DNA from: Closterium sp. NIES-65
Taxonomy: Eukaryota > Streptophyta > Zygnematophyceae > Desmidiales > Closteriaceae
Direction: 5' to 3'
Assembly (NCBI GenBank): GCA_948144175.1
Contig: CANXME010002543.1
Coordinates: 62,001 to 126,000 of the forward strand
DNA: 64,000 nucleotides
Below, piece after piece: positions 20,717-33,000 of this stretch; position 1 is the first letter of the stretch, and the number at the start of each line of letters is the position of its first letter. A program made the position numbers and the translations under genes. Under the pieces are notes generated by a model. That model searched no databases and was not told the DNA's origin. It worked only from the letters and a program-made list of their open reading frames with translations.

Positions 20717-21808
20717 TGTTGGTGTAAGGGCCGAATAAACTCGAGCTATTAAGACTTTATCAAACTTAAAACCTCTCCTCGGGGTCACCTCCAAGGGTCC
20801 TTGGGTGCCTGGTACAAGACCAGCCCCTATCCTCGGGTCCGAGTTTGTAGAGAGAGGGATCAAGAGAGACTTAGTCAAAACAGCAAGAGTACCTTGAACG
20901 TCGCGCAGCGTATCGTGCAGACCGTAGATCGGATTAAGCTGAGAATTTCCTATATCGAAGCTCACTCTAAGAGCTTTAAAATAAGCCAAGTTGCCTCGCG
21001 AAAAGTTCTGCCATTACGAAGTTATGGCTCGGACAGCGTTAGCCTAGCGTTGGAGTGCTAGCGTACTAGCGTTGACTCGGGTAGCATTCCGCCGTCGCAC
21101 CGCGTAGAAAGGAAACTCCAGCAAGGAATGAATTCGCTTGAATCAATTTCACTATATTCAGGTACAAACAGAGAAGGAATAAATAGCTCTAGCTAGCAAG
21201 GACCTTGGGAATCAACCTGGGAACAACCAGGGATGATCCCAAATAATTCCAAGCAACAGAACCAACCTGGCTGGACAAAATAGCAGGTGGTAGGTTGGTG
21301 AACAACCTCTGGTTCTGTTTTTCCAACATGGGAAAACAACAACCAGGTTCAGGTCCTAAAAACAGAACCTGTTTTGTCTTTGCCCAACCAGCCAAAAGCT
21401 GGTTCTGCTGGTTTCCCCTGGCCCTGTAGCATGCAGATACAGACAAACAACATCCAACCTTCACCTAAATTGTACCCCTATAGTGCCTGACCTGCTACAC
21501 TATAGTCAACCAAACAAAACAGTACAATTTCGAGTTGGATAGAACTGAATCTGCGCAATCAAGTAAGTTGAACCGCAAAGCTTCCATCTTGGGTTCCTTT
21601 GCGAGCTCGTCCTTTCTGCTTGTACTGTTCATAGCGCGTACAATGTTATGCCGAAGCGCACATTGTGCGAATACCTGCAAATGCTTCAAGCGAAAATTGC
21701 GAAAGCAAAAAACACACGAACATACCATTCACGCGCAAATGCATTCGCACACGCATACTCGTACAAACAGACGGCAGGATGTCGTGCAATGTGAATTTGC
21801 ACCCAACA
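20717..21808 (-). repeat. 3' LTR of element A
   Basis: 1,092 bp with TGTTGG and CCAACA ends, followed on its right by the complement of the polypurine tract (CACTCCCCCTCAGCC). Confidence 0.9.
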
Positions 21809-21850
21809 CACTCCCCCTCAGCCTGCCGGCTGCATCCCCATCATTCCATA

Positions 21851-24800
21851 CTAGTTCATGCTTATTCCACTCATGCGCACACAACGCCAATGAGGCTCAT
21901 CTGCAAGCCTCTTGGTGAGGAAGTCTGCTGGCTGCTAGTGCGTCTTGATGTAGATAGGATTCACCGTCCCCCTCTTCACCTCCTTACGCAGCCATTGCCA
22001 CTTGATACGCATGTGCTTATTGAGCCCATGAAGCACAGCGTTCCTGGCCATCCCAAGAGCTCCTTTGCTATCACAAAACAGCGGCGTAGCAACCTTTTGC
22101 TCCTGGCCAATCTCCTCTAACAGCCTCCTCAGCCAAATCACCTCCTTCACCCCATGGAACATCGCCATGTACTCTGATTCCACAGAAGAGAGTGCTGTCT
22201 CCGTCTGCTTCTTTGACCTCCAACTAACAGGTCCTCCTCCAACTACACAGATATATCCTCCCACAGATGAGGAATCCTTCTTCTCAGAGGCCCACGTAGC
22301 ATCAGTAAAGCAAGTGAGAAAGAGCTTGCCTTCTCCAAGCCTCTCCCCCTTCTCTTTCAGCTCCTCAACCCCTTTCTGCTTCACCTGTGCAGATGCGGAG
22401 TATTGAACTCCAATGCTTGGGTGAGAGTTCAGATACTTCACCACACGCTCAGCTGCATCCACCTGCTCCTCTGATGGATTCTGCACCACCCTAGCCAGCT
22501 GCCCAACCGAGAAAGAGATGTCGGGCCTCGTGTGAACTGCTGCATACAAGAGGCTGCCCACCAAGGACTGAAATTGCTGCTGCTCCTCGGCTTCAACCCC
22601 TTCATCCTCTGCAGCTTTCACAAGCTTGAATTCTGCTGGCAGGGGAGTTGCAACCTTGCGCTCATTCTCAATTCCGTACTTCTCCCCCAGCTCCTTGATG
22701 AACTTCTCCTGGTGCAGTTTCAACCACCTGTGATCCAGATCCCTCTCCACGTGCATCCCGAGGTAGTACTTTACCTCCCCAAGGTTCTTGCACTTGAAGT
22801 TCTCCATCAGCTGCTGTTGCACCTTCTAGATCTCCTTCATGCTGTTGCTAAAGAGAAGAATGTCGTCCACATAGACCAGAAACAGCACCAGCTTCTCCCC
22901 CTCCCCCTTGAGAAAGAGGCTCTCATCACAGCTGCTGGTCCTGAATCCCATCTCCTCTAAAACAGCTGCCAACTTCTGGTACCAGCAGCATGGCGCCTGC
23001 TTCAAGCCGTAGATGGACTTTTTCAGCTTGCACACCCTGCCCGTACCATCCTCATACCCAGGTGGCTGCGTCATGAACACCTCCTCCTCTAAAATCCCAT
23101 TGAGGAATGCCGTTGATATGTCCATCTGGATAATGAACTTCCCACTAACGGCTGCATCTGCCAACAAGACACGAAGGGTAGGGGGTTTGGCAGTGGGAGC
23201 AAAGATCTCATTGAAGTCCCGCTTCTCCTTCTGCATAAACCCCTTAGCCACCAGCCTACTCTTGTAGATGGTGACCAGTCCCTTGTCATCGGTCTTGATC
23301 CTTAGCACCCACTTGCACTGTACGGCTTTCTTCCCTTCAGGCAGCACCAACAGCTCACATTTCCCATTCTCTAGCAGGCTCTGGTACTCAGCATCCCTGG
23401 AAACCAGCCACTTCTCCCTATCTGGTCCAGCTAATGCCTCCTCCATGCTAGCTGGTTCCTCTGGTGCAGGGGCAAGAAAACAGTAGGCAGGTTCATCTTC
23501 CTCATCCGGGTCATAGCCATGCGGTAGAATCAGCAATGCCTCCTCAGTCCCAAGCTGCTGCTCCGCTACATCAGCTCCTGCAGTCAGCTTCTTAGTAGCC
23601 ATACGGGTACGTCCTGGCCTGGAGACGGGTGTCTCCCATCCCTTCATAACGACACCCTTCGGCTTCTCAGTTTTTCCCTGCTGCTGCTCTCCTCCCTCGG
23701 ATCCAGCAGCTCCACTAGTGCTACAGCTAGTCTCCACACCATCACCTCCACCAGCAGGTGCCTCTTGCACCTTCTCTTTATCACCACCCTCTGCAGCTGC
23801 CTCCTCTCCCTCCTCCCACACACTAAAAGTCAGGTCCAGCTGCATGGTGATCTGCTCCATTTGCTGGGACACCCTGGCCTCCGGCTGTTTCTCCCAGCTC
23901 CCATACATCATGCCCTCAACAAACTTCACATCCCTGCTGTCAAACAACACACCCTTGGAAGGTTCCCACAGCAGCCATCCCTTGCTCTCAGCAGCCAGCC
24001 CCAAATGCACACACCAGATTGCACTCGCCCCCAACTTACTGCGGTAGGTCTTGGGGACGTGGGCGACTGCCATGCAACCGAACACCTTCAGCATGTCCAC
24101 CGGCGGCTTCCTCCCAAGCCACCTCTCCAACGGCACCCACGAGTCATCCCCAACCTTTGTGAGTACCCTGTTCCTAGCGACGGTAGCGTGCCGAACAGCA
24201 TGGGGCCACATCAAGTTGCCCAGCCCAGATTCTATGAGCAGCGCCCTAGCTGTCTCCAGAATTGTCCGGTTCGCCCGTTCTGCTACACCTTTGGACTGTG
24301 GGGTGTAAGCCATGGTCAGCTCCCTCTGGATGCCGTGCTTCTTGAGCCAGGCCGTCATCTTAGCTCCAAGGAACTCACCACCCCGATCTATCCTAATTTG
24401 CTTCACCACACACTCCGCTTGCTTCTCCACTAACGGCAGCCAATTGTCCCGAATCGTGGAGGCGGCGTGATCTTTCTGCTTCAGCGGATACGCCCACATT
24501 AGCCTGCTCCAGTCATCCACTATGGTTAGGAAGTACCGCTCCCCCTTGTGCCCTTGCACCGGCAGCGGCCCCACCAAGTCCATGTGGACCAGCTCCAACG
24601 GCTTTTTGCTCCTGCCAGCCACACTATGGAAGGGGAAACGGGTGAACTTTGAAAGGAGGCAAATTTCACAGTTATCATCGGGTGGTTGTCCGTTCAGCTT
24701 CAAGCCCTTAACGGCTCCATCCATCTCCAGATGCTTCAGCAAAGGCATTGTCACATGCCCCAAACGTCGGTGTGCAGTTGCCCAATCCGTCTCCCCAGAT

Positions 24801-26394
24801 CTAGCCGACACTTTCACACCAACCCCTCCAACGGCATTGCACTCCCCCTGGGATGCAGACCCCTCTCCAGCCTGCCCCCCACCGTGCCCCGCCAATGCCG
24901 GCAGCTGCCACATGGATCTGTACACGTCCTTACTCTCATGCAGATCCCAATGCACCCGATTGCCCAGGTGCCCCTTGTAAGTGCGTGCCCCATCCGTGCT
25001 AGTGCTCACCCCAGCCTTGCCAAGCTTACGGAGGGAGATGAGGTTGGCCTTGAGTTCGGGAACGAGAAGAACGTCGTGCAGCACCACCGGCTTGCCATCC
25101 GCTCCCTTAAACTCAGCTCGTCCCGCACCAGCCACCTTCAACATGTGTCCAGAGGCGGAGCACACCTCGTTGATCGGAGCAGCTCGTACGGCGTCATTGT
25201 CCAAGCTGCGCCTGTGTCCAACATCCAATAATCCAGGGGGTGCAGCTCTTCTCCAACCTTAGCAGATGCGTCTCCTTGCTCCCCCTTGTCTCCCACATGG
25301 AAGAATTGGCCCGCGGTGCGCTCCTTCTTCTTCTCCGCACCGCCGTTGCCCTTCGGGCTGTTGTCGGACGAAACAGCGACCATGTTGGCGCCGTTTATCT
25401 GGTTCCTCCGCGCGCCGCCATCCTGGTGACGATTCTGGGGGGTCCATCCATCGGGTTTCTTATAGCACAAAAACCAGGGGTGCCCTTCCTTCTCGCAATA
25501 CCAGCAACTCCCTTTCATTTTGCCACCAGCACCCGACTTGCCCCCACGTCCAGATTTCGCACCGCGACCCCAACCGGTACCTCCTTGTTGGTCGTTGGAG
25601 TCGTCGTCTTTCTTTGCACCGCGTCTAGCACCACTGATGCCACGTCCTTTGCCACGTCGGCTCCCTTGCATCCCGTAGCCGCTACTACCGTGGTCTCCAC
25701 CCCTCAGTTGGCGGCGACGGAAGTCCTCCTCCAGAATCTTCGTCCGCACCCACTCGAGCGTCTACAAGCTCTGGTTCTGCGGCAGGCTCAATCCGCTCGA
25801 GAATTGAAGCCACGATTTCAGCAGCAGCGAGAGCATCTTCAGGCACTTGGTCTGCTCCGGGTAGGTGATTCCCGCGGTCGCCAACTTCGCGTAGAGGTCA
25901 CGCATCTTGTCCAGGATAGGTTGCACCGGCTCTCCCTCGCTTAGGCGCAACGCGGACAGCTCCCTCTCCATCATGAGCGTCGCAGCGACGGAGGTAGGGG
26001 CGTGCAGCTCCTTCAACACCGTCCACGCCTTCGGACCGCACTCAACCTCCGGCAGCAGGTGCATGACGTGGTGACGCTGGTTCAGCTCCAAACTCTGCGA
26101 CATCAAGTAGTAGCCAGCCGAGGCGCGCTCGTCCCAATCTTCCTGAAGGGCGGGGTCACTCGGTCTAGGCTCCTCCCCAATCATTAGTTTCAGCAATCCG
26201 ATCTGACGGAAATAAAGTTGCATTTTCCAGGCCCAATCATCATAGCCCTCACAATTGAACTTCTCGACGGTGAAATTCTTCAGCACCTCCTTGACCAGCG
26301 AGCCCTGGTTTGTTCGCGCTCCCCTTGGCGCTGAAACACCACAATCATGGCTGCCGCTACGATCTTGGGCTGAAGATTCACCAGCTACCGCCAT
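21851..26394 (-). pseudogene. Element A gag-pol, multiple stops and a frameshift
   Basis: Same polyprotein as the intact copy at 30,025-34,587, read leftward from 26,394. A 15-nt in-frame deletion next to the start removes four or five residues of the GNTSAV segment. Lesions in order: Trp to TAG at 25,762-25,764 in gag; a 22-nt deletion near 25,187 just after the protease DTG (frameshift, removing RKDLLDD); Gln to TAG at 22,823-22,825 shortly after YVDD; Gln to TAG at 21,935-21,937 before ADFLTK; normal stop at 21,851-21,853. The CCHC knuckle, integrase catalytic triad, YVDDILLF and RNase H motifs are otherwise recognisable. The longest open stretch is 800 codons (22,826-25,228). Three of the four lesions are C-to-T or G-to-A transitions. 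Confidence 0.9.
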
Positions 26395-26440
26395 AGCTAC
26401 CTATATCGAGGATCACTATAACGCAGCTCTGATACCAGCT

Positions 26441-27533
26441 TGTTGGTGTAAGGGCCTAATAAACTCAAGCTATTAAGACTTTATCAAACTTAAAACCTCT
26501 CCTCGGGGTCACCTCCAAGGGTCCTTGGGTGCCTGGTACAAGACCAGCCCCTATCCTCGGGTCCGAGTTTGTAGAGAGAGGGATCAAGAGGGACTTAGTC
26601 AAAACAGCAAGAGTACCTTGAACGTCGCGCAGCGTATCGTGCACACCGTCGATCGGATTAAGCTGAGAATTTCCTATATCGAAGCTCACTCTAAGAGCTT
26701 TAAAATAAGCCAGGTTGCCTCGCGAAAAGTTGTGCCATTACGAAGTTATGGCTCGGACAGCGTTAGCCTAGCGTTGGAGTGCTAGCGTACTAGCGTTGAC
26801 TCGGGTAGCATTCCGCCGTCGCACCGCGTAGAAAAGAAATTCCAGCAAGGAAGGAATTCGCTTGAATAAATTTCACTATATTCAGGTACAAACACAGAAG
26901 GAATAAATAGCTCTAGCTAGCAAGGACCTTGGGAATCAACCTGGGAACAACCAGGGATGATCCCAAATAATTCCAAGCAACAGAACCAACCTGGCTGGAC
27001 AAAATAGCAGGTGATAGGTTGGTGAACAACCTCTGGTTCTGTTTTTCCAACCTGGGAAAACAACAACCAGGTTCAGGTCCTAAAAACAGAACCTGTTTTG
27101 TCTTTGCCCAACCAGCCAAATGCTGGTTCCGCTGGTTTCCCCTGGCCCTGTAGCATGCAGATACAGACAAACAACATCTAACCTTCACCTTAACTGTACC
27201 CCTATAGTGCCTGCCCTGCTACACTATAGTCAACCAAACAAAACAGTACAATTTCGAGTTGGATAGAACTGAATCTGCGCAATCAAGTAAGTTGAACCGC
27301 AAAGCTTCCATCTTGGGTTCCTGTGCGAGCTCGTCCTTTCTGCTTGTACTGTTCATAGCGCGTACAATGTTATGCCGAAGCGCACATTGTGCGAGTACCT
27401 GCAAATGCTTCAAGCGAAAATTGCGAAAGCAAACAAACACACAAACATACCATTCACGCGCAAATGCATTCGCACACGCATACTCGTACAAACAGACGGC
27501 AGGATGTCGTGCAATGTGAATTTGCACCCAACA
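26441..27533 (-). repeat. 5' LTR of element A
   Basis: 1,093 bp. The primer-binding site complement (26,426-26,437) sits immediately to its left and R's internal sequence to its right. Confidence 0.9.
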
Positions 27534-27834
27534 GGAACCAGAAAAACGGCGCCAACATGGTCGCTGATTCGTCCGACAACAACCCGAAGGGCAACGGGGG
27601 TGCGGAGAAGAAGAAGGAGTGCACCGCGGGCCAATTCTTCCATGTGGGAGACAAGGGGGAGCAAGGAGACGCATCTGCTAAGGTTGGAGCAGAGCTGCAC
27701 CCTCTGGACTATTGGGTGTTGGACACGGGCGCTGCTTGGACAATGAGGCCGCGCAAGGACCTGCTGGAGGACGTACGCGCTGCACCGATTAACGAGGTGT
27801 GCTCTGCCTCTGGACACATGTTGAAGGTGGCTGG
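27534..27834 (+). pseudogene. Element R gag-protease, middle piece
   Basis: It starts with the GGAAC duplication and continues R's frame (QKNGANMVADSSDNN) through the protease motif VLDTGAAWTM (about 27,715-27,744), where the following Thr is Arg, to SGHMLKVAG. It is cut by solo LTR B at the GCTGG duplication (27,830-27,834). Confidence 0.9.
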
Positions 27835-28889
27835 AGTTGGTGTAAGGGCCTAATAAACTCAAGCTATTAAGACTTTATCACACTTAAAACCTCTCCTCGG
27901 GGTCACGTCCAAGGGTCCTTGGGTGCCTGGTACAAGACCAGCCCCTATCCTTGGGTCCGAGTTTGTAGAGAGAGGGATCAAGAGGGACTTAGTCAAAACA
28001 ACAAGAGTACCTTGAACGTCGCGCAGCGTATCGTGCACACCGTCGATCGGATTAAGCTGAGAATTTCCTATATCGAAGCTCACTCTAAGAGCTTTAAAAT
28101 AAGCCAGGTTGCCTCGCGAAAAGTTCTGCCATTACGAAGTTATGGCCCAGACAGCGTTAGCCTAGCGTTGGAGTGCTAGCGTACTAGCGTTTGACTCGGG
28201 TAGCATTCCGCCGTCGCACCGCGTAGAAAGGAAATTCCAGCAAGGAAGGAATTTGCTTGAATCAATTTCACTATATTCAGGTACAAACAGAGAAGGAATA
28301 AATAGCTCTAGCTAGCAAGGACCTTGGGAATCAACCTGGGAACAACCAGGGATGATCCCAAATAATTCCAAGCAACAGAACCAACCTGGCTGGACAAAAT
28401 AGCAGGTGATAGGTTGGTGAACAACCTCTGGTTCTGTTTTTCCAACCTGGGGAAACAACAACCAGGTTCAGGTCCTAAAAACAGAACCTGTTTTGTCTTT
28501 GCCCAACCAGCCAAATGCTGGTTCCGCTGGTTTCCCCTGGCCCTGTAGCATGCAGATACAGACAAACAACATCCAACCTTCACCTAAATTGTACCCCTAT
28601 AGTGCCTGCCCTGCTACACTATAGTCAACCAAACAAAACAGTACAATTTCGAGTTGGATAGAACTGAATCTGCGCAATCAAGTAAGTTGAACCTCAAAAC
28701 TTCCATCTTGGGTTCCTTTGCGAGCTCGTCCTTTCTGCTTGTACTGTTCATAGCGCGTACAATGTTATGCCGAAGCGCACATTTTGCGAGTATCTGCAAA
28801 TGCTTCAAGCGAAAATTGCGAAAGCAAACAAACACACAAACATACCATTCACACGCAAATGCATTTGCACACGCATACTCGTACAAACA

Positions 28890-29982
28890 TGTTTGTGTAA
28901 GGGCCTAATAAACTCAAGCTATTAAGACTTTATCACACTTAAAACCTCTCCTCGGGGTCACCTCCAAGGGTCCTTGGGTGCCTGGTACAAGACCATCCCC
29001 TATCCTCGGTTCCGAGTTTGTAGAGAGAGGGATCAAGAGGGACTTAGTCAAAACAGCAAGAGTACCTTGAACGTCGCGCAGCGTATCGTGCAGACCGTCG
29101 ATCGGATTAAGCTGAGAATTTCCTATATCGAAGCTCACTCTAAGAGCTTTAAAATAAGCCAAGTTGCATCGCGAAAAGTTCTGCCATTACGAAGTTATGG
29201 CTCGGACAGCGTTAGCCTAGCGTTGGAGTGCTAGCGTACTAGCGTTGACTCGGGTAGCATTCCGCCGTCGCACCGCGTAGAAAAGAAATTCCAGCAAGGA
29301 AAGAATTCGCTTGAATCAATTTCACTATATTCAGGTACAAACAGAGAAGGAATAAATAGCTCTAGCTAGCAAGGACCTTGGGAATCAACCTGGGAACAAC
29401 CAGGGATGATCCCAAATAATTCCAAGCAACAGAACCAACCTGGCTGGACAAAATTGCAGGTGATAGGTTGGTGAACAACCTCTGGTTCTGTTTTTCCAAC
29501 CTGGGAAAACAACAACCAGGTTCAGGTCCTAAAAACAGAACCTGTTTTGTCTTTGCCCAACCAGCCAAATGCTGGTTCCGCTGGTTTCCCCTGGCCCTGT
29601 AGCATGCAGATACAGACAAACAACATCCAACCTTCACCTAAATTGTACCCCTATAGTGCCTGCCCTGCTACACTATAGTCAACCAAACAAAACAGTACAA
29701 TTTTGAGTTGGATAGAACTGAATCTGCGCAATCAAGTAAGCCGAACCGCAAAGCTTCCATCTTGGGTTCCTTTGCGAGCTCGTCCTTTCTGCTTGTACTG
29801 TTCATAGCGCGTACAATGTTATGCCGAAGCGCACATTGTGCGAGTACCTGCAAATGCTTCAAGCAAAAATTGCGAAAGCAAACAAACACACAAACATACC
29901 ATTCACACGCAAATGCATTCGCACACGCATACTCGTACAAACAGACGGCAGGATGTCGTGCAATGTGAATTTGCACCCAACA
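28890..29982 (-). repeat. 3' LTR of element C
   Basis: 1,093 bp. It starts TGTTTG rather than TGTTGG and ends CCCAACA. The polypurine tract complement CACTCCCCCTCAGCC follows at 29,983. Confidence 0.9.
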
Positions 29983-30024
29983 CACTCCCCCTCAGCCTGC
30001 CGGCTGCATCCACATCATTCCATA

Positions 30025-33000
30025 CTAGTCCATGCTCATTCCACTCATGCGCACACAACGCCAATGAGACTCATCCGCAAGCCTCTTGGTGAGGAAGTCT
30101 GCTGGCTGCTGGTGAGTCTTGATGTAGATCGGATTCACCGTCCCCCTCTTCACCTCCTTACGCAGCCAGTGCCACTTGATACGCATGTGCTTATTGAGCC
30201 CATGAAGCACAGCGATCCTGGCCATCCCAAGAGCTCCCTTGCTATCACAAAACAGCGGCGTAGCAACCTTTTGCTCCTGGCCAATCTCCTCCAACAGCCT
30301 CCTCAGCCAAATCACCTCCTTCACCCCATGGAACATCGCCATGTACTCTGATTCCACGGAAGAGAGTGCTGTCTCCGTCTGCTTCTTTGACCTCCAACTA
30401 ACCGGTCCTCCCCCAACTACGCAGATGTATCCTCCCACAGATGAGGAATCCTCCTTCTCAGAGGCCCACGTAGCATCAGTAAAGCAAGTGAGAAAAAGCT
30501 TGCCTTCTCCAAGCCTCTCCCCCTTCTCTTTCAGCACCTCAACCCCTTTCTGCTTCACCTGTGCAGATGCGGAGTATTGAACTCCAATGCTTGGGTGAGA
30601 GTTCAGATACTTCACCACACGCTCAGCTGCATCCACCTGCTCCTCTGATGGATTCTGCACTACCCTAGCCAGCTGCCCAACCGAGAAAGAGATTTCGGGT
30701 CTCGTGTGAACTGCTGCATACAAGAGGCTGCCCACCAAGGACTGAAATTGCTGCTGCTCCTCGGCTTCAACCCCTTCATCCTCTGCAGCTTTCACAAGCT
30801 TGAATTCTGCTGGCAGGGGAGTTGCAACCTTGCGCTCATTCTCAATTCCGTACTTCTCCCCAAGCTCCTTGATGAACTGCTCCTGGTGCAGCTTCAACCA
30901 CCTGTGATCCAGATCCCTCTCCACGTGCATCCCGAGGTAGTACTTGCACTTGAAGTTCTCCATCAGCTGCTGCTGCACCTTCAGGATCTCCTTCATGTTG
31001 CTGCTAAAGAGAAGAATGTCGTCCACATAGACCAGAAACAGCACCAGCTTCTCCCCCTCCCCCTTGAGAAAGAGGCTCTCATCACAGCTGCTGGTCCTGA
31101 ATCCCATCTCCTCTAAAACAGCTGCCAACTTCTGGTACCAGCAGCGTGGCGCCTGCTTCAAGCCGTAGATGGACTTTTTCAGCTTGCACACCCTGCCCGT
31201 ACCATCCTCATACCCAGGTGGCTGCGTCATGAACACCTCCTCCTCTAAAATCCCGTTGAGAAATGCCGTTGATATGTCCATCTGGATAATGAACTTCCCA
31301 CTAACGGCTGCATCTGCCAACAAGACACGAAGGGTAGGGGGTTTGGCAGTGGGAGCAAAGATCTCATTGAAGTCCCGCTTCTCCTTCTGCATAAACCCCT
31401 TAGCCACCAACCTACTCTTGTAGATGGTGACCTGCCCCTTGTCGTCAGTCTTGATCCTTAGCACCCACTTGCATTGTACGGCTTTCTTTCCCTCAGGCAG
31501 CACCACTAGTTCCCAAGTCCCATTCTCCAGCAGGCTCTGGTACTCTGCATCCCTGGAAGCTAGCCATTTGTCCCTATCTGGTCCAGCTAATGCCTCCTCC
31601 ATGCTAGCTGGTTCCTCTGGTGTAGGGGCAAGAAAACAGTACGCAGGTTGATCCTCCTCATCCGGGTCATAGCCATGCGGTAGAATCAGCAATGCCTCCT
31701 CGGTCCCAAGCTGCTGCTCCGCTACATCAGCTCCTGCAGTCAGCTTCTTAGTAGCCATACGGGTACGTCCTGGCCTGGAGACGGGTGTCTCCCATCCCTT
31801 CATAATAACACCCTTCGGCTTCTTAGTTTTCCCCTGCTGCTGCTCTCCTCCCTCGGATCCAGCAGCTCCACTAGTGCTACCGCTAATCTCCACACCATCA
31901 CCTCCACCAGCAGGTGCCTCCTGCACCTTCTCTTTATCACCACCCTCTGCAGCTGCCTCCTCTCCCTCCTCCCACACACTAGGAGTCAGGTCCAGCTGCA
32001 TGGTAATCTGCTCCATCTGCTGGGACACCCTGGCCTCCGGCTGTTTCTCCCAGCTCCCATACATCATGCCCTCAACAAACTTCACATCCCTGCTGTCAAA
32101 CAACACACCCTTGGAAGGCTCCCACAGCAGCCATCCCTTGCTCTCAGCAGCCAGCCCCAAATGCACACACCAGATTGCACTCGCCCCCAACTTACTGCGG
32201 TAGGTCTTGGGAACGTGGGCGACTGCCATGCAACCGAACACCCTCAGCATGTCCACCGGCGGCTTCCTCCCAAGCCACCTCTCCAACGGCACCCACGAGT
32301 CATCCCCAACCTTTGTGAGTACCCTGTTCCTAGCGACGGTAGCGTGCCGAATAGCATGGGGCCACATCAAGTTGCCCAGCCCAGATTCTATGAGCAGCGC
32401 CCTAGCTGTCTCCAGAATTGTCCGGTTCGCCCGTTCTGCTACACCGTTGGACTGTGGGGTGTAAGCCGTGGTCAGCTCCCTCTGGATGCCCTGCTTCTTG
32501 AGCCAGGCCGTCATCTCAGCTCCAAGGAACTCACCACCCCGATCTGTCCTAATCCGCTTCACCACACACTCCGCTTGCTTCTCCACGAACGGCAGCCAAT
32601 CGTCCCGAATCGTGGAGACGGCGTGATCTTTCTGCTTCAGCGGATACGCCCACATTAGCCTGCTCCAGTCATCCACTATGGTTAGGAAGTACCGCTCCCC
32701 CTTGTGCCCTTGCATCGGCAGCGGCCCCACCAAGTCCATGTGGACCAGCTCCAACGGCTTTTTGCTCCTGCCAGCCACACTATGGAAGGGGAAACGGGTG
32801 AACTTTGAAAGGAGGCAAATTTCACAGTTATCATCGGGTGGTTGTCCGTTCAGCTTTAAGCCCTTAACGGCTCCATCCTTCTCCAGCTGCTTCAGCAAAG
32901 GCATTGCCACATGCCCCAATCGTCGGTGTGCAGTTGCCCAATCTGTCTCCCCAGATCTGGCCGACACTTTCACACCAACCCCTCCAACGGCGTTGCACTC

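Larger units (their letters stand above)
20717..27533 (-). mobile_element. Element A: full-length Copia family I nested in R
   Basis: Minus-strand element of 6,817 bp with both LTRs, flanked by GGAAC at 20,712-20,716 and 27,534-27,538. It lies inside the gag/protease boundary of R. All expected parts are present in order: 3' LTR, polypurine tract, pol, gag, primer-binding site (26,426-26,437), 5' LTR. Confidence 0.92.
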
